A stretch of 64,000 nucleotides of DNA from an uncultured Rhizobium sp. (GTDB taxonomy: Bacteria > Pseudomonadota > Alphaproteobacteria > Rhizobiales > Rhizobiaceae), in NCBI GenBank assembly GCA_945952415.1, contig CAMFIF010000016.1:1-64000 (forward strand), in the 5' to 3' direction. The notes under the pieces were generated by a model. It was not told the origin of the DNA, made no database searches, and saw only the letters and a program-made list of their open reading frames with translations. The translations under genes were made by a program, and so were the position numbers. Shown here piece by piece: positions 26,984 through 36,190 of this stretch (position 1 is the first letter of the stretch; the number at the start of each line of letters is the position of its first letter).

Positions 26984-27988
26984 ATGACCGCCTATTCCTT
27001 CTTTAACCGGGTGCTGATGGCAGCCATTACCCTCTTCGGGGTGGCCGTCATCGTTTTCGTGCTGCTGCGCGTCGTGCCCGGCGATCCCATTGCCATGATG
27101 ATTTCGCCCGGTGCGAGCGCGGCCGACATCGCAGCCCTTCGCGCGCAATACGGCCTCGACCAGAGCCTGCCGGTGCAATTCTGGATCTGGCTGACTTCGG
27201 TGCTTTCGGGCGATTTCGGCACCTCGATATCGCTGCGGCGCGACGTGCTGGAGCTGCTTGCCGAGCGACTGCCGGCGACGATCGAGCTTGCCGCGGCCGC
27301 GCTGGTCTTTGCGGTGGTGCTGGGCATCGTGATCGCGGTGACCGCCACCCTTCTCTCGCGGACAAAGCTTTCGCCCCTCGTCGATACGCTGAACGGTCTT
27401 TTCCTCGCCGTCCCGGATTTCGTCTGGGCGCTGGCGCTGGTGCTGATTTTCGGGGTGCTCCTGCCGGTCTTCCCGCTGTCCGGGCGCATCAATCCCGACA
27501 GCCAGGAAGGCTTCGCCACCCAGTTCTATCTGCTCGAAAGCCTGCTGACGCTCCGCTTCGGGGATCTTGCGGACATTTCCCTGCACATGATCATGCCGGT
27601 GCTGGCGCTTGGTCTGCCGCTCGCCTCGATCATCACCAAGGTGCTGAAGGAAGCACTCGCCGAGGCCATGGTGCAGGATTACATCCTGCTGGCCCGCCTC
27701 AAGGGCATGTCGCGCCTGCGCCTGGTGCTGCAGGAAGCACTGCGCAATGCGATCGGTCCGACCATCGCGCTGACCGGCGTGCAGTTCACCTTCCTGATCG
27801 GCGGCACCGTCATCGTCGAGCGCATCTTTGCCTATCCCGGCATCGGCAACATGGCGATCGATGCGGTGATCAACCGTGACCTGCCGCTGATCCAGGGCCT
27901 CGTACTCGTCTTCGGAGCGCTCTTCATCCTTGTCAATCTTGCGACCGACGCCCTTGTCGTCGCCTTCAATCCGCGCATGGAGGCCTGA
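26984..27988 (+). CDS. ABC transporter permease (DppB-like)
   Basis: The 334-residue inner-membrane protein has the DppB/OppB plan: a first membrane helix, the periplasmic stretch beginning RVVPGDPIAMMISPGASAAD, and five further helices. The EAA loop that docks to the ATPases is EALAEAMVQDYILLARLKGM. Its stop overlaps the start of the next permease (TGATG at 27986–27990). It forms the pore with the downstream permease. Confidence 0.92.
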   Translation: MTAYSFFNRVLMAAITLFGVAVIVFVLLRVVPGDPIAMMISPGASAADIAALRAQYGLDQSLPVQFWIWLTSVLSGDFGTSISLRRDVLELLAERLPATIELAAAALVFAVVLGIVIAVTATLLSRTKLSPLVDTLNGLFLAVPDFVWALALVLIFGVLLPVFPLSGRINPDSQEGFATQFYLLESLLTLRFGDLADISLHMIMPVLALGLPLASIITKVLKEALAEAMVQDYILLARLKGMSRLRLVLQEALRNAIGPTIALTGVQFTFLIGGTVIVERIFAYPGIGNMAIDAVINRDLPLIQGLVLVFGALFILVNLATDALVVAFNPRMEA

Positions 27989-28905
27989 TGTCCGGTCTCG
28001 TCTCCGAGGCGCCCAAGGAGGCCGCCATGCAGCCCGCAGCCGAAAAGCCCGCCGCGCATCGCTCGCTCGGGCGGGCGCTGCTAGCCGAACCGAAGGTATT
28101 GATCGCAGGCGGCTTCATTCTGCTACTGGTGGTCCTCGCGCTTTTCGCGCCGTTCATCGCACCGAAGGACCCGCTGGAGCAGGACCTGATGCTCGGCACG
28201 CTTTCGCCCGTCGGCGCCTCCACCTATGAACCCGGCTACTATCTCGGCACCGACGATCTCGGCCGGGACGTGCTGTCCCGGCTGATCTACGGCACGCGGA
28301 TTGCGCTGACGGTTGCCTTCGTCGCCGCCGGCCTTGCCGCCCTCATCGGGACCGTTCTCGGTCTCGTTGCCGGCTGGTATGGCGGATGGATCGATACCGT
28401 CATTTCCCGCCTCGTCGAGATCTGGATGGCCTTTCCGCCGGTGCTCCTGTCGATCTTGCTGGTGGCGGTCTTCGGCTCCGGCGTCCATTCGGTCATCGCC
28501 GCCATCGTCATCATCGACTGGACGCGCTTCTGCCGGGTGATCCGCGCCGAAACCATGGCGCAGGCACGCCTCGACTATGTCACGGCCGCGCGAACCATGG
28601 GCTATCCGCGCCTTCGGATCCTGATCCGCGAAATCCTGCCCAACGTGGCGCCGGTGCTCGTCGCCCTTCTCAGCCTCGAAATGGGCATTGCCGTGATCGT
28701 CGAGGCGATCCTCTCCTTCGTCGGTCTTTCGGTCTCTTCCGACACGCCCACCTGGGGCGGCATGATCGCGCAGGGGCGGCAGATCATCTATCAGGGCTGG
28801 TGGGTGCTCACCTTCCCGCTGGCGACGCTGTTTGCCACCGTGCTCGCCTTCAACCTGCTCGGCGACGGACTGCGCCGCGCGCTCGATCCGGTGCTGAGAC
28901 GATGA
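27988..28905 (+). CDS. ABC transporter permease (DppC-like)
   Basis: The 305-residue inner-membrane protein has the DppC/OppC N-terminal segment, with the periplasmic motif LGTDDLGRDVLSRLIYGTRI, then five helices. The EAA loop is AETMAQARLDYVTAARTMGYPRLRI in part. The C-terminus ends NLLGDGLRRALDPVLRR, as usual. It overlaps the preceding permease gene by 1 bp and the following ATPase gene by 4 bp (ATGA at 28902–28905). Confidence 0.92.
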   Translation: MSGLVSEAPKEAAMQPAAEKPAAHRSLGRALLAEPKVLIAGGFILLLVVLALFAPFIAPKDPLEQDLMLGTLSPVGASTYEPGYYLGTDDLGRDVLSRLIYGTRIALTVAFVAAGLAALIGTVLGLVAGWYGGWIDTVISRLVEIWMAFPPVLLSILLVAVFGSGVHSVIAAIVIIDWTRFCRVIRAETMAQARLDYVTAARTMGYPRLRILIREILPNVAPVLVALLSLEMGIAVIVEAILSFVGLSVSSDTPTWGGMIAQGRQIIYQGWWVLTFPLATLFATVLAFNLLGDGLRRALDPVLRR

Positions 28906-29775
28906 GTGACCTGCTTCTCGACATTTCCGGCCTTTCGGCCATTTCGCTCCGCGAAGGCGGCAATCCGATCCTGCGCGACGTTTCGCTGAGCCTGAAAAAG
29001 GGCGAGGTGCGCGGTCTGGTCGGCGAAAGCGGCGCGGGCAAATCCACCATCGCCAAGGCGCTGCTGGGCATCCTGCCGCGCACCGTCAAGGTGACATCGG
29101 GCACCATGCGCTTCGAGGGGCGCGATCTCCTCACCATGGCGCCGCGCGATCTCTCGGCCATCATGGGCAGCGACATCGCGCTCATCCCGCAGGACCCGCA
29201 GACGGCGCTGAATCCCGGCCGGCGGATCGAGGCGCAGCTGACCGACGGGCTTCGCCTCCGGCGCGGCATGAATGCGCGCGACGCGCATGCGCGGGCGCTC
29301 CAGCTTCTTTCCGAGGTGCATATCCGCGATCCGGAACGGGTGCTGAAGGCCTATCCGCACGAGCTTTCCGGTGGCATGCGCCAGCGCGTGATGATTGCCG
29401 CGGCCTTTTCGCTGGAGCCGAAGCTGGTCGTGGCCGACGAGCCGACGACGGCACTCGACGTGACGGTGCAGAAGCAGATCCTCCGCCTCATCCGCGGCAT
29501 GCAGGAGGCGCACGGCACCGGCGTGATCTTCGTGACCCACGATCTCGGCGTGGTCGCCAAGATTTGCGACAGCGTCACCCTGCTCTATGGCGGCAAGGTG
29601 ATCGAGGCCGGGCCGACGGCGGATGTGCTTGCCGATCCGCGCCATGTCTACACGAAGGCCCTCATCGCCGCCGGCCCGCGTTACGACCGGCCGGATGCGG
29701 GGCTGGAACCCGTGCCGCAATGGGTCTTTGACCAGCTCCACCAGGAAATCCGCACCGGCGCGAAGGAGATCCTCC

Positions 29776-29783
<8 letters not shown>
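28902..29783 (+). CDS. ABC transporter ATP-binding protein (DppD-like)
   Basis: The 293-residue ATPase has Walker A GESGAGKST, the Q-loop around LIPQDPQTALNP, the signature LSGGMRQRVMIAAAF, Walker B LVVADEPTTALD and the switch His in VTHDLGVV. The C-terminal extension typical of oligopeptide/dipeptide ATPases is present but short, and the usual Cys-rich pattern is missing. The start overlaps the permease stop. It pairs with the downstream ATPase as a heterodimer. Confidence 0.92.
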
Positions 29784-30588
<805 letters not shown>

Positions 30589-30731
30589 TTTTTCCGGGGC
30601 AGGCCTGCCATCCCAAGGGCGCCTGCTCCCTCGCTGCATGATTCAGTCTCCTTCCCCGTGCCGGAAAAGCGGGTTCGGCGCGGCGGGGTCGTTCGTGCCC
30701 CGGTCATCCCCGCCTTCAAGGGAGAACAGCA

Positions 30732-31331
30732 GTGCACATCCTCAAGCGTTTCATGCTTGCCTCGGCGCTTCTCGCCGGCGCGGCAACGGCGGCGAGCGCA
30801 GACAGCATCCCCGGCATGCGCGGCCATGACCATACCGGCATCACCGTTCCAGACATGGCGCAGGCGGTGAGCTTCTTCACCGATGTGGTGGGCTGCCAGA
30901 AGGCCATGAGCTTCGGCCCCTTTGCCGATGACAAGGGCACCTTCATGCAGGACGTGCTCGGCGTCGATCCGAAGGCGGTGATCGAGGAAATCACCCTGAT
31001 GCGCTGCAATTTCGGCTCGAACATCGAGCTCTTCAAGTATACCGCGCCCGACCAGAAGGACCTGACGCCGAAGAACAGCGACATCGGCGGCTTCCACATC
31101 GCCTTCTACGTGGACGACGTGGCGGCGGCAAAGGCCTATCTGGAAGGCAAGGGCGTGAAGACGCGGATGGGGCCGATCCCCGTGGAACAGGGTCCTGCCG
31201 CCGGCCAGACCATCCTCTATTTCCAGGCGCCCTGGGGCCTCCAGCTCGAGGCGATCAGCTATCCGAAGGGCATGGCCTACGAAAAGGATGCGAAGACGGT
31301 TCTCTGGAGCCCGAAGGATCCGGCGAAGTAA
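30732..31331 (+). CDS. Exported VOC-superfamily (glyoxalase/dioxygenase fold) protein
   Basis: The 199-residue protein starts with a Sec signal peptide (MHILKRFMLASALLAGAAT, cleavage near ASA|DS at residue 23–24). One VOC module pair follows, with possible metal ligands in GHDHTGITV and LQLEAIS. Most VOC enzymes are cytosolic, so a periplasmic one is uncommon. The GTG at 30732 with GGGAG at 30719–30723 is used. It follows the ABC operon on the same strand, so its substrate may be the solute handled by the transporter. It ends one base before the convergent araC stop. Ring cleavage, lyase or binding activity are all possible. Confidence 0.75.
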   Translation: MHILKRFMLASALLAGAATAASADSIPGMRGHDHTGITVPDMAQAVSFFTDVVGCQKAMSFGPFADDKGTFMQDVLGVDPKAVIEEITLMRCNFGSNIELFKYTAPDQKDLTPKNSDIGGFHIAFYVDDVAAAKAYLEGKGVKTRMGPIPVEQGPAAGQTILYFQAPWGLQLEAISYPKGMAYEKDAKTVLWSPKDPAK

Positions 31332-32312
31332 TCACCGGTGCTGGCGAAGCGTCTTCGAAGGCGCTTCGCCGAAACGGGCCTGATAGGCGGCCGCCGCCCG
31401 CCCGAGATGGCCGAAGCCGCATTCGAAGGCGATGTCCGCGACCGAGGCCCCCGGCGGCGGGTTCTTCAGACGCTCATGAAAATGATCGAGCCTTGTCGCA
31501 AGCACCGCTTCCGAGAGCGTCATGCCGCGCGCCCGCTTGAAGGCTTCCTGCAGCGAGCGCAGCGGCACCCCGGCCGCGGCCGCGATATCCGCCATAGCAA
31601 TGGCTTCCCCCGCATGCGCCTCGATGAACTCCTCCGCCCGGCGGACGGCGGCCGGTGCCGGCATGGGCTGCGGCCGGTTGAGGATCGACGAGCCGGAATG
31701 GGCAAAGCCGCTGAGGAGCAGCGTCGTCAGCCCGTCTCGGAGCAGCGCGAGATAGGCGGGCGGTGCGCTGGCCGGATCTTCCGCTGCCGATAGCGTAAGC
31801 TCCGCATGACGCAGCAGCGCGCGGCCCGCCGGACTGGTCAGATCGAGGCCGGTTTCGAATTCCACCGTGCCGAGCGGACGGTGGGTGAGGCTCGCAAACT
31901 GCGCCTCCATCACCTCGCGGTCGATGAGCAGGATCAGCTTCTCGCAGCCATCGCTCCAGGTCATGCGGGTGGGCAGGGTGGGCGAGAGCAGCGAGGCGCG
32001 CGTGCCCGCCTCCGCCTCCGTCAGCATGGTGCCGCAGCGGACAAGCGCCTGCCCCTTCAGCGGAATCTGCAGCAGGAAGAAGCGCGACAGCGCGCCCGGA
32101 TCAATTTCCACCGCCGAGCCATAGCTGACGAAATTCACCGAGTAGCCATTCGCGCGCGCATGGTTGTGACGGGCGTGAAAACCCTCCGCACGCCGCGCCA
32201 GCGGATCGAGGAAATGGGGACAGAAGATGCGGCCGATCTCCTCGCGCGCGGCATCGGGCTCGCGCGTGTCCACGAGCCGGAACTGGTTCAGGGGTATCAG
32301 TGCATCAAGCAT
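31332..32312 (-). CDS. AraC-family regulator with AraC-binding-like N-terminal domain
   Basis: The 326-residue protein has an N-terminal ligand-sensing domain (about 30–210; YSVNFVSYGSAVEIDPGALS, FFLLQIPLKGQA) of the kind found in regulators of aromatic and amine catabolism. The AraC double helix-turn-helix covers about 225–322 (AIAMADIAAAAGVPLRSLQ, then SVADIAFECGFGHLGRAAAA). It is read divergently from the flavin reductase–SDR–monooxygenase operon at 32551 and is the likely activator of it. The effector is unknown. Confidence 0.88.
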   Translation of the reverse strand: MLDALIPLNQFRLVDTREPDAAREEIGRIFCPHFLDPLARRAEGFHARHNHARANGYSVNFVSYGSAVEIDPGALSRFFLLQIPLKGQALVRCGTMLTEAEAGTRASLLSPTLPTRMTWSDGCEKLILLIDREVMEAQFASLTHRPLGTVEFETGLDLTSPAGRALLRHAELTLSAAEDPASAPPAYLALLRDGLTTLLLSGFAHSGSSILNRPQPMPAPAAVRRAEEFIEAHAGEAIAMADIAAAAGVPLRSLQEAFKRARGMTLSEAVLATRLDHFHERLKNPPPGASVADIAFECGFGHLGRAAAAYQARFGEAPSKTLRQHR

Positions 32313-32487
32313 CGGTCTCCCTCCCGCGCTCAGCCACGTACCGCTTGGGTCTTTTCCTCAGCCCATCTGGCCGATCATGACGCGGAACGCCCCGCGCCGC
32401 AAGGGCCACACGGGCGTTGCGCGATCCGGACAATGACTGCGCGATGCGGATTGCCGCCTCCCCTCCCAGGGATCACCATCAGGTTAG

Positions 32488-32499
32488 TTTAAATTTAAA
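32488..32499. promoter_or_regulatory. AT-rich palindrome TTTAAATTTAAA upstream of the flavin reductase–SDR–monooxygenase operon
   Basis: A perfect 12-bp palindrome lies 52 bp before the flavin reductase ATG and 176 bp from the araC start. Its core TTTAA-AY-TTAAA also occurs twice at the promoter of the 39272 operon (39154–39165 and 39210–39221), which suggests one regulator for both. Confidence 0.5.
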
Positions 32500-32550
32500 G
32501 CTTTGAAAAGCGGCAAGGGAGAAGGCCGCTTTCCGAAGGGAGGAGGACAG

Positions 32551-33069
32551 ATGGCGGACGCGCGCGATCTCTTTCGGCTCGGCATGCGCCGGGTTTCCGG
32601 CACGGTGACTGTCGTGACCACCACGGGTCCCGATGGGGAGAGGCGCGGCGTGACGGCAACCGCCTTCTGCTCGCTCTCGGCCGATCCGCCTTCCGTGCTT
32701 GCCTGCATCAACCGCGAGACATGGGTGGGGCAGCTGGCCCCCGTGAGCGGCAATTTCTGCATCAACGTGCTCTCCGCCGACCAGCAGGATGTGGCGGAGG
32801 TCTTCGCCGGACGGGCCGGCCTTGCCGCCGGCGAGCGTTTCGGGGTCGGACGCTGGCATCAGGGGACAAGCGGTGCCCCAGTGCTCGAGGGCGCGCTCGT
32901 CAGCTTCGACTGCCGGCTCGACAAGGCGGTCGACCATGCGACCCACGTGATCCTGATCGGCGCGGTGATCGAAACGGTCACCGAGGAGGATCCCGGCGAC
33001 GCGCTGATCTATGCGGACGGCCATTTCACCCGGCCCGCCGCACCGTTGCCGATGGCCGCCAGCGCCTGA
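32551..33069 (+). CDS. Flavin reductase (HpaC/StyB type)
   Basis: The 172-residue protein of the flavin reductase-like domain family has VTVVTTTGPDGERRGVTATA, ADPPSVLACINRE and NFCINVLSADQQ. It should use NAD(P)H to reduce FAD or FMN for the StyA-like oxygenase encoded two genes on. The ATG at 32551 has an excellent ribosome binding site (GGGAGGAGGAC). It is one of three such reductases in the window (also 37427 and 54424), each next to a different flavin-dependent monooxygenase. It is 44 bp before the SDR gene. Confidence 0.88.
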   Translation: MADARDLFRLGMRRVSGTVTVVTTTGPDGERRGVTATAFCSLSADPPSVLACINRETWVGQLAPVSGNFCINVLSADQQDVAEVFAGRAGLAAGERFGVGRWHQGTSGAPVLEGALVSFDCRLDKAVDHATHVILIGAVIETVTEEDPGDALIYADGHFTRPAAPLPMAASA

Positions 33070-33113
33070 CCGCGGACACCAAACCAAAGACAATAAAAGA
33101 GGAGGAAAACCGG

Positions 33114-33899
33114 ATGCGGGGATTGAAAGACAGGACAGCCATCGTCTCGGGCGGAGCCACCATGATCGGCCAGGCCGTGGCGGAGGTGCTTGCCGGATAT
33201 GGCGTGAAGGTTGTCATCGCCGACATCAACGAGGCGGACGGCAAGGCTGCTGCGGAGAAGCTCGGGGAGAATGTCTCATTCATCCGCACGGACGTGACGT
33301 CCGACGACGACATCAAGGCGCTGGTGGAAGAGACCGTGAAGCGCACGGGACGGCTCGATTTCCTCGTCAACGTCGCCTGCACCTATCTGGACAACGGCGC
33401 CGAGACGAGCCGCGCCGACTGGCTGACCGCCTTCAATGTCAATGTGGTCGGCTCGATCATGCTGATGCAGGCGGCGCGTCCGCATCTTGCAGCAAACAAG
33501 GGCGCGATCGTCAATTTCGGCTCCATTTCCTCGCGCGTCGCCCAGACAGGACGCTGGGTTTATCCGGTTGCCAAGGCGGCGATCCTGCAACTCACCCGCA
33601 ACCAGGCCATGGACCTTGCCCCCGATGGCATCCGGGTCAATGCGGTTTCGCCCGGCTGGACCTGGTCCAACATCATGAACCAGCTGACGAACGGCAATCG
33701 TTCCAAGACCGATGGCGTGGCAAAGCCCTTCCACCTGCTTGGCCGCACCGGCGACCCGGCGGAAGTGGCCGAAGCCGTCGCCTTCCTTCTCTCCGATCAG
33801 GCGAGCTTCATCACCGGCACGGATATCCGCGTCGATGGCGGCTACACCGCCATGGGGCCGGAACGGGCCGATCCCGCCATTCCGCTCCTGATGGAATGA
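33114..33899 (+). CDS. Short-chain dehydrogenase/reductase
   Basis: The 261-residue classical SDR has SGGATMIGQAVAEVL as NAD(P)-binding segment, slightly off the TGxxxGxG norm. The catalytic set is Ser in FGSISSR with Tyr-x3-Lys as YPVAK, and the C-terminus is FITGTDIRVDGGY. It lies between a flavin reductase and a StyA-like oxygenase, so it likely oxidises the hydroxylated product (a dihydrodiol or alcohol) of that oxygenase. GGAGGAAAAC precedes the ATG at 33114. The next gene starts 42 bp on. Confidence 0.88.
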   Translation: MRGLKDRTAIVSGGATMIGQAVAEVLAGYGVKVVIADINEADGKAAAEKLGENVSFIRTDVTSDDDIKALVEETVKRTGRLDFLVNVACTYLDNGAETSRADWLTAFNVNVVGSIMLMQAARPHLAANKGAIVNFGSISSRVAQTGRWVYPVAKAAILQLTRNQAMDLAPDGIRVNAVSPGWTWSNIMNQLTNGNRSKTDGVAKPFHLLGRTGDPAEVAEAVAFLLSDQASFITGTDIRVDGGYTAMGPERADPAIPLLME

Positions 33900-33941
33900 G
33901 CGCCGGTCACCTCACAAGAAACAAGAAGGGGAATGAAAACA

Positions 33942-35180
33942 ATGAGCAAGAAACGCAACTTTACCATCATCGGCGGCGGGCAATCGGGCCTGCAGCTCGG
34001 CTGTGGCCTCCTTGCCGCCGGCCATGACGTGCATGTCGTGCAGAACCGGACGGCGGACGACATCCGCACCGGCAAGGTGCTTTCCAGCCAGTGCATGTTC
34101 GACATGGCGCTTCAGAACGAGCGCGACCTCGGCCTCAATTACTGGGACGATGTCTGCCCGACCGTCGACAGCATCAATTTCTGCGTGCCGGCGCCCGACG
34201 GGTCCGGCAACAAGGCCATCGACTGGAACGGCAAGCTCGACAAGCCCGGCCAGAGCGTCGACCAGCGCGTGAAGGTGCCCGCCTGGATGGCGGAATTCGA
34301 GAAGCGCGGCGGCCGGCTGACGATCCATGACGCCGGCATCGAGGATCTCGAAACCTATGCCCGCGAAAGCGATCTCGTGATTGTCGCCTCCGGCAAGGGC
34401 GAAATCGGCCGGATGTTCGAGCGCGATGCGGAGAAATCGCCCTTCGACAAGCCGCAGCGTGCGCTGGCGCTGACCTATGTAAAGGGGATGCGCCCGCGCC
34501 CCGACCATTCGGCGGTCAACTTCAACCTGATCCCGACCATCGGCGAGTACTTCGTCTTCCCGGCCTACACGACCACAGGCCCCTGCGACATCATGGTGTT
34601 CGAGGGCATTCCCGGCGGCCCGATGGATTGCTGGAAGGACATGAAGAACGCCGACGAGCATCTCGCCAAGTCGAAGTGGATCCTCGAGACGTTCCTGCCC
34701 TGGGAGGCGGAGCGCTGCCGCGAGGTGGAACTGACCGATGCCAACGGCATTCTGGCGGGTTCCTTCGCACCGACAGTGCGCAAGCCCATCGGCCGGCTTC
34801 CATCGGGTGCCATGGTGCTCGGCCTCGGCGATGCCGTCTGCCTCAACGATCCGATCACCGGCCAGGGCTCCAACAATGCGTCCAAGGCCGCGAAGATCTA
34901 CATGGACGCGATCCTCGCCCATGGCGACAAACCCTTCGACGCCGCCTTCATGCAGGAAACCTTCGACCGCTACTGGGCCTATGCGCAGTTTGTCGTCGGC
35001 TGGACCAATGCGCTGCTGCAGCCGCCACCGCCGCATGTGCTGAACATTATGGGGTCGGCACAGGCCTTCCCGGAACTGGCCAGGCGCATCGCCAACGGCT
35101 TCAACAATCCGCTCGATTTCTTCCCCTGGTTTGCCGTGCCGGAAGAGGCGGACGCCTACCTCGCCAAGCTCGCCGCCTGA
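33942..35180 (+). CDS. StyA-like two-component flavoprotein monooxygenase (oxygenase part)
   Basis: The 412-residue protein has the FAD motif IIGGGQSGLQLGCGLLAAG and, near residue 290, GDAVCLNDPITGQGSNNASK. These match group E styrene/indole monooxygenases, which are about 415 residues long and take FADH2 from a separate reductase. Family members epoxidise styrene-like double bonds and oxidise indole at C2–C3. No styrene oxide isomerase or phenylacetaldehyde dehydrogenase is nearby, so a heteroaromatic such as indole fits better. ATG at 33942 (AGAAGGGG 10 bp upstream); the ATG at 33933 is too close to it. A strong terminator follows. Confidence 0.85.
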   Translation: MSKKRNFTIIGGGQSGLQLGCGLLAAGHDVHVVQNRTADDIRTGKVLSSQCMFDMALQNERDLGLNYWDDVCPTVDSINFCVPAPDGSGNKAIDWNGKLDKPGQSVDQRVKVPAWMAEFEKRGGRLTIHDAGIEDLETYARESDLVIVASGKGEIGRMFERDAEKSPFDKPQRALALTYVKGMRPRPDHSAVNFNLIPTIGEYFVFPAYTTTGPCDIMVFEGIPGGPMDCWKDMKNADEHLAKSKWILETFLPWEAERCREVELTDANGILAGSFAPTVRKPIGRLPSGAMVLGLGDAVCLNDPITGQGSNNASKAAKIYMDAILAHGDKPFDAAFMQETFDRYWAYAQFVVGWTNALLQPPPPHVLNIMGSAQAFPELARRIANGFNNPLDFFPWFAVPEEADAYLAKLAA

Positions 35181-35216
35181 GCGGGCGACAGACCTCCCCC
35201 CGCCTTGTCGGGTCTT

Positions 35217-35240
35217 GGGGCGCTCCGGCGCCCCTTTTTT
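35217..35240 (+). terminator. Terminator of the StyA-like operon
   Basis: GGGGCGC (35217–35223) and GCGCCCC (35228–35234) form a perfect 7-bp stem with a TCCG loop, followed by six T. Confidence 0.9.
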
Positions 35241-35289
35241 GTTTCTAATAGCAACGCACCTCCCAAAGAAGCCGCTGGTGCTTCTTCTC

Positions 35290-35376
35290 CGTCATGCTCG
35301 GGCATGTCCCGAGCATCTGCCAGCCTATCGATCGTGACCGACGCAGCAGATCCTCGGCACAAGGCCGAGGATGACG
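35290..35376. repeat. Paired palindromic intergenic repeat
   Basis: Unit A (about 35290–35320, GTCATGCTCGGGCATGTCCC, then GAGCATCTGC) and unit B (about 35344–35376, GCAGATCCTCGGCACAAGG, then CCGAGGATGACGTC) are each palindromic and are also imperfect reverse complements of each other. The CCTCGGC/GCCGAGG core is a common alphaproteobacterial intergenic repeat. Confidence 0.7.
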
Positions 35377-35407
35377 TCACATCCATGCCGGAAAGCTGAG
35401 AGCGTGT

Positions 35408-35977
35408 TTACCGCCCGGTCCGCCGGTGGGTGGCGGCGACGCGGGCGACGTGTTCGTAGATGCCGCTCAGAAGCTCTAGCGTGCGGGTGGCATCTTCGAG
35501 GCGCTGGGGGAAATTCGGCACCGACTGGATCGCATCGACAAGAAGCGCGGAGCGGACATCCGCATAGCGGTCGGTCACGTCGCGGCCGAGATCGGTGACG
35601 GAATAGGTGACGCCCGAGCGGCCGCTGCCCTCGCGCACGACCAGCCCCGCCTGAATGAGCTTGCGCAGGCTGTACTGCATGTTGGGAATATCCTCGCGAT
35701 TGGCGAGGCGCGCGAGATCCTTGATCGTCTTGGGGCGGTCGTTCATGCGGATGATGTGCAGCATGGCGTTTTCCGGACCGCTGGCGGCGAAATCGATGAC
35801 CGATGAGAGGCATTCGGTCTGCCAGCGGCTGAAGGACTCATAGGTGCGCATCAGCGCGTATTCGATCTCGGCGACGTCGACCTCGACCTCGACGGGCGTG
35901 CGGGCGAGATGCCAGCGCCGGTCGAGGGCCTCCGGCTTCTTGTCCTCGCCGCTCCTGCCACTCTTGCGCTTTTCCAT
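35408..35977 (-). CDS. MarR-like winged-helix regulator (COG5631 type)
   Basis: The 189-residue protein has a basic N-terminal tail (about 1–30), then a winged helix. KTIKDLARLANREDIPNMQ and YSLRKLIQAGLVVRE form the recognition region, followed by the wing GVTYSVTDLG. A C-terminal dimer helix follows. It is divergent from the LLM monooxygenase gene (213 bp). The Azoarcus 2-aminobenzoate cluster also carries a MarR-like gene, so this could sense an aryl-CoA or anthranilate-type intermediate. That is inference from context. Confidence 0.8.
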   Translation of the reverse strand: MEKRKSGRSGEDKKPEALDRRWHLARTPVEVEVDVAEIEYALMRTYESFSRWQTECLSSVIDFAASGPENAMLHIIRMNDRPKTIKDLARLANREDIPNMQYSLRKLIQAGLVVREGSGRSGVTYSVTDLGRDVTDRYADVRSALLVDAIQSVPNFPQRLEDATRTLELLSGIYEHVARVAATHRRTGR

Positions 35978-36118
35978 TTTCCAGCCTCCGCCGCCGCTTG
36001 CCCGACAAATTTATTGCAGGCCCGGCGCCCCAAGGAAAGCGGTTTTCCGGCAATTTCCAAATTACTTCAAGCTTCTAGTATCTCCTTTCGCCCTGGTGCT
36101 CCTGAGACCGGCTGACAA

Positions 36119-36165
36119 TTGACAGGAAGCGTTTTTAAGATAGACTTTTTATCGTAAATTCTATC
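36119..36165 (+). promoter_or_regulatory. Predicted promoter and inverted repeat upstream of the LLM monooxygenase
   Basis: TTGACA (36119–36124), a 16-bp spacer and TAGACT (36141–36146) form a plausible sigma-70 promoter. GATAGA (36139–36144) and TCTATC (36160–36165) form an inverted repeat with a 15-bp AT-rich centre that overlaps the -10, as expected for a repressor site. Confidence 0.5.
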
Positions 36166-36190
36166 AGAAAATAAATGGGGAACCACCACC

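Noticed and set aside
32551..35180. Styrene degradation (styAB) locus
   Set aside because: The oxygenase and reductase are StyA/StyB-like, but styrene oxide isomerase, phenylacetaldehyde dehydrogenase and the StyS/StyR regulators are missing and an SDR is present instead.
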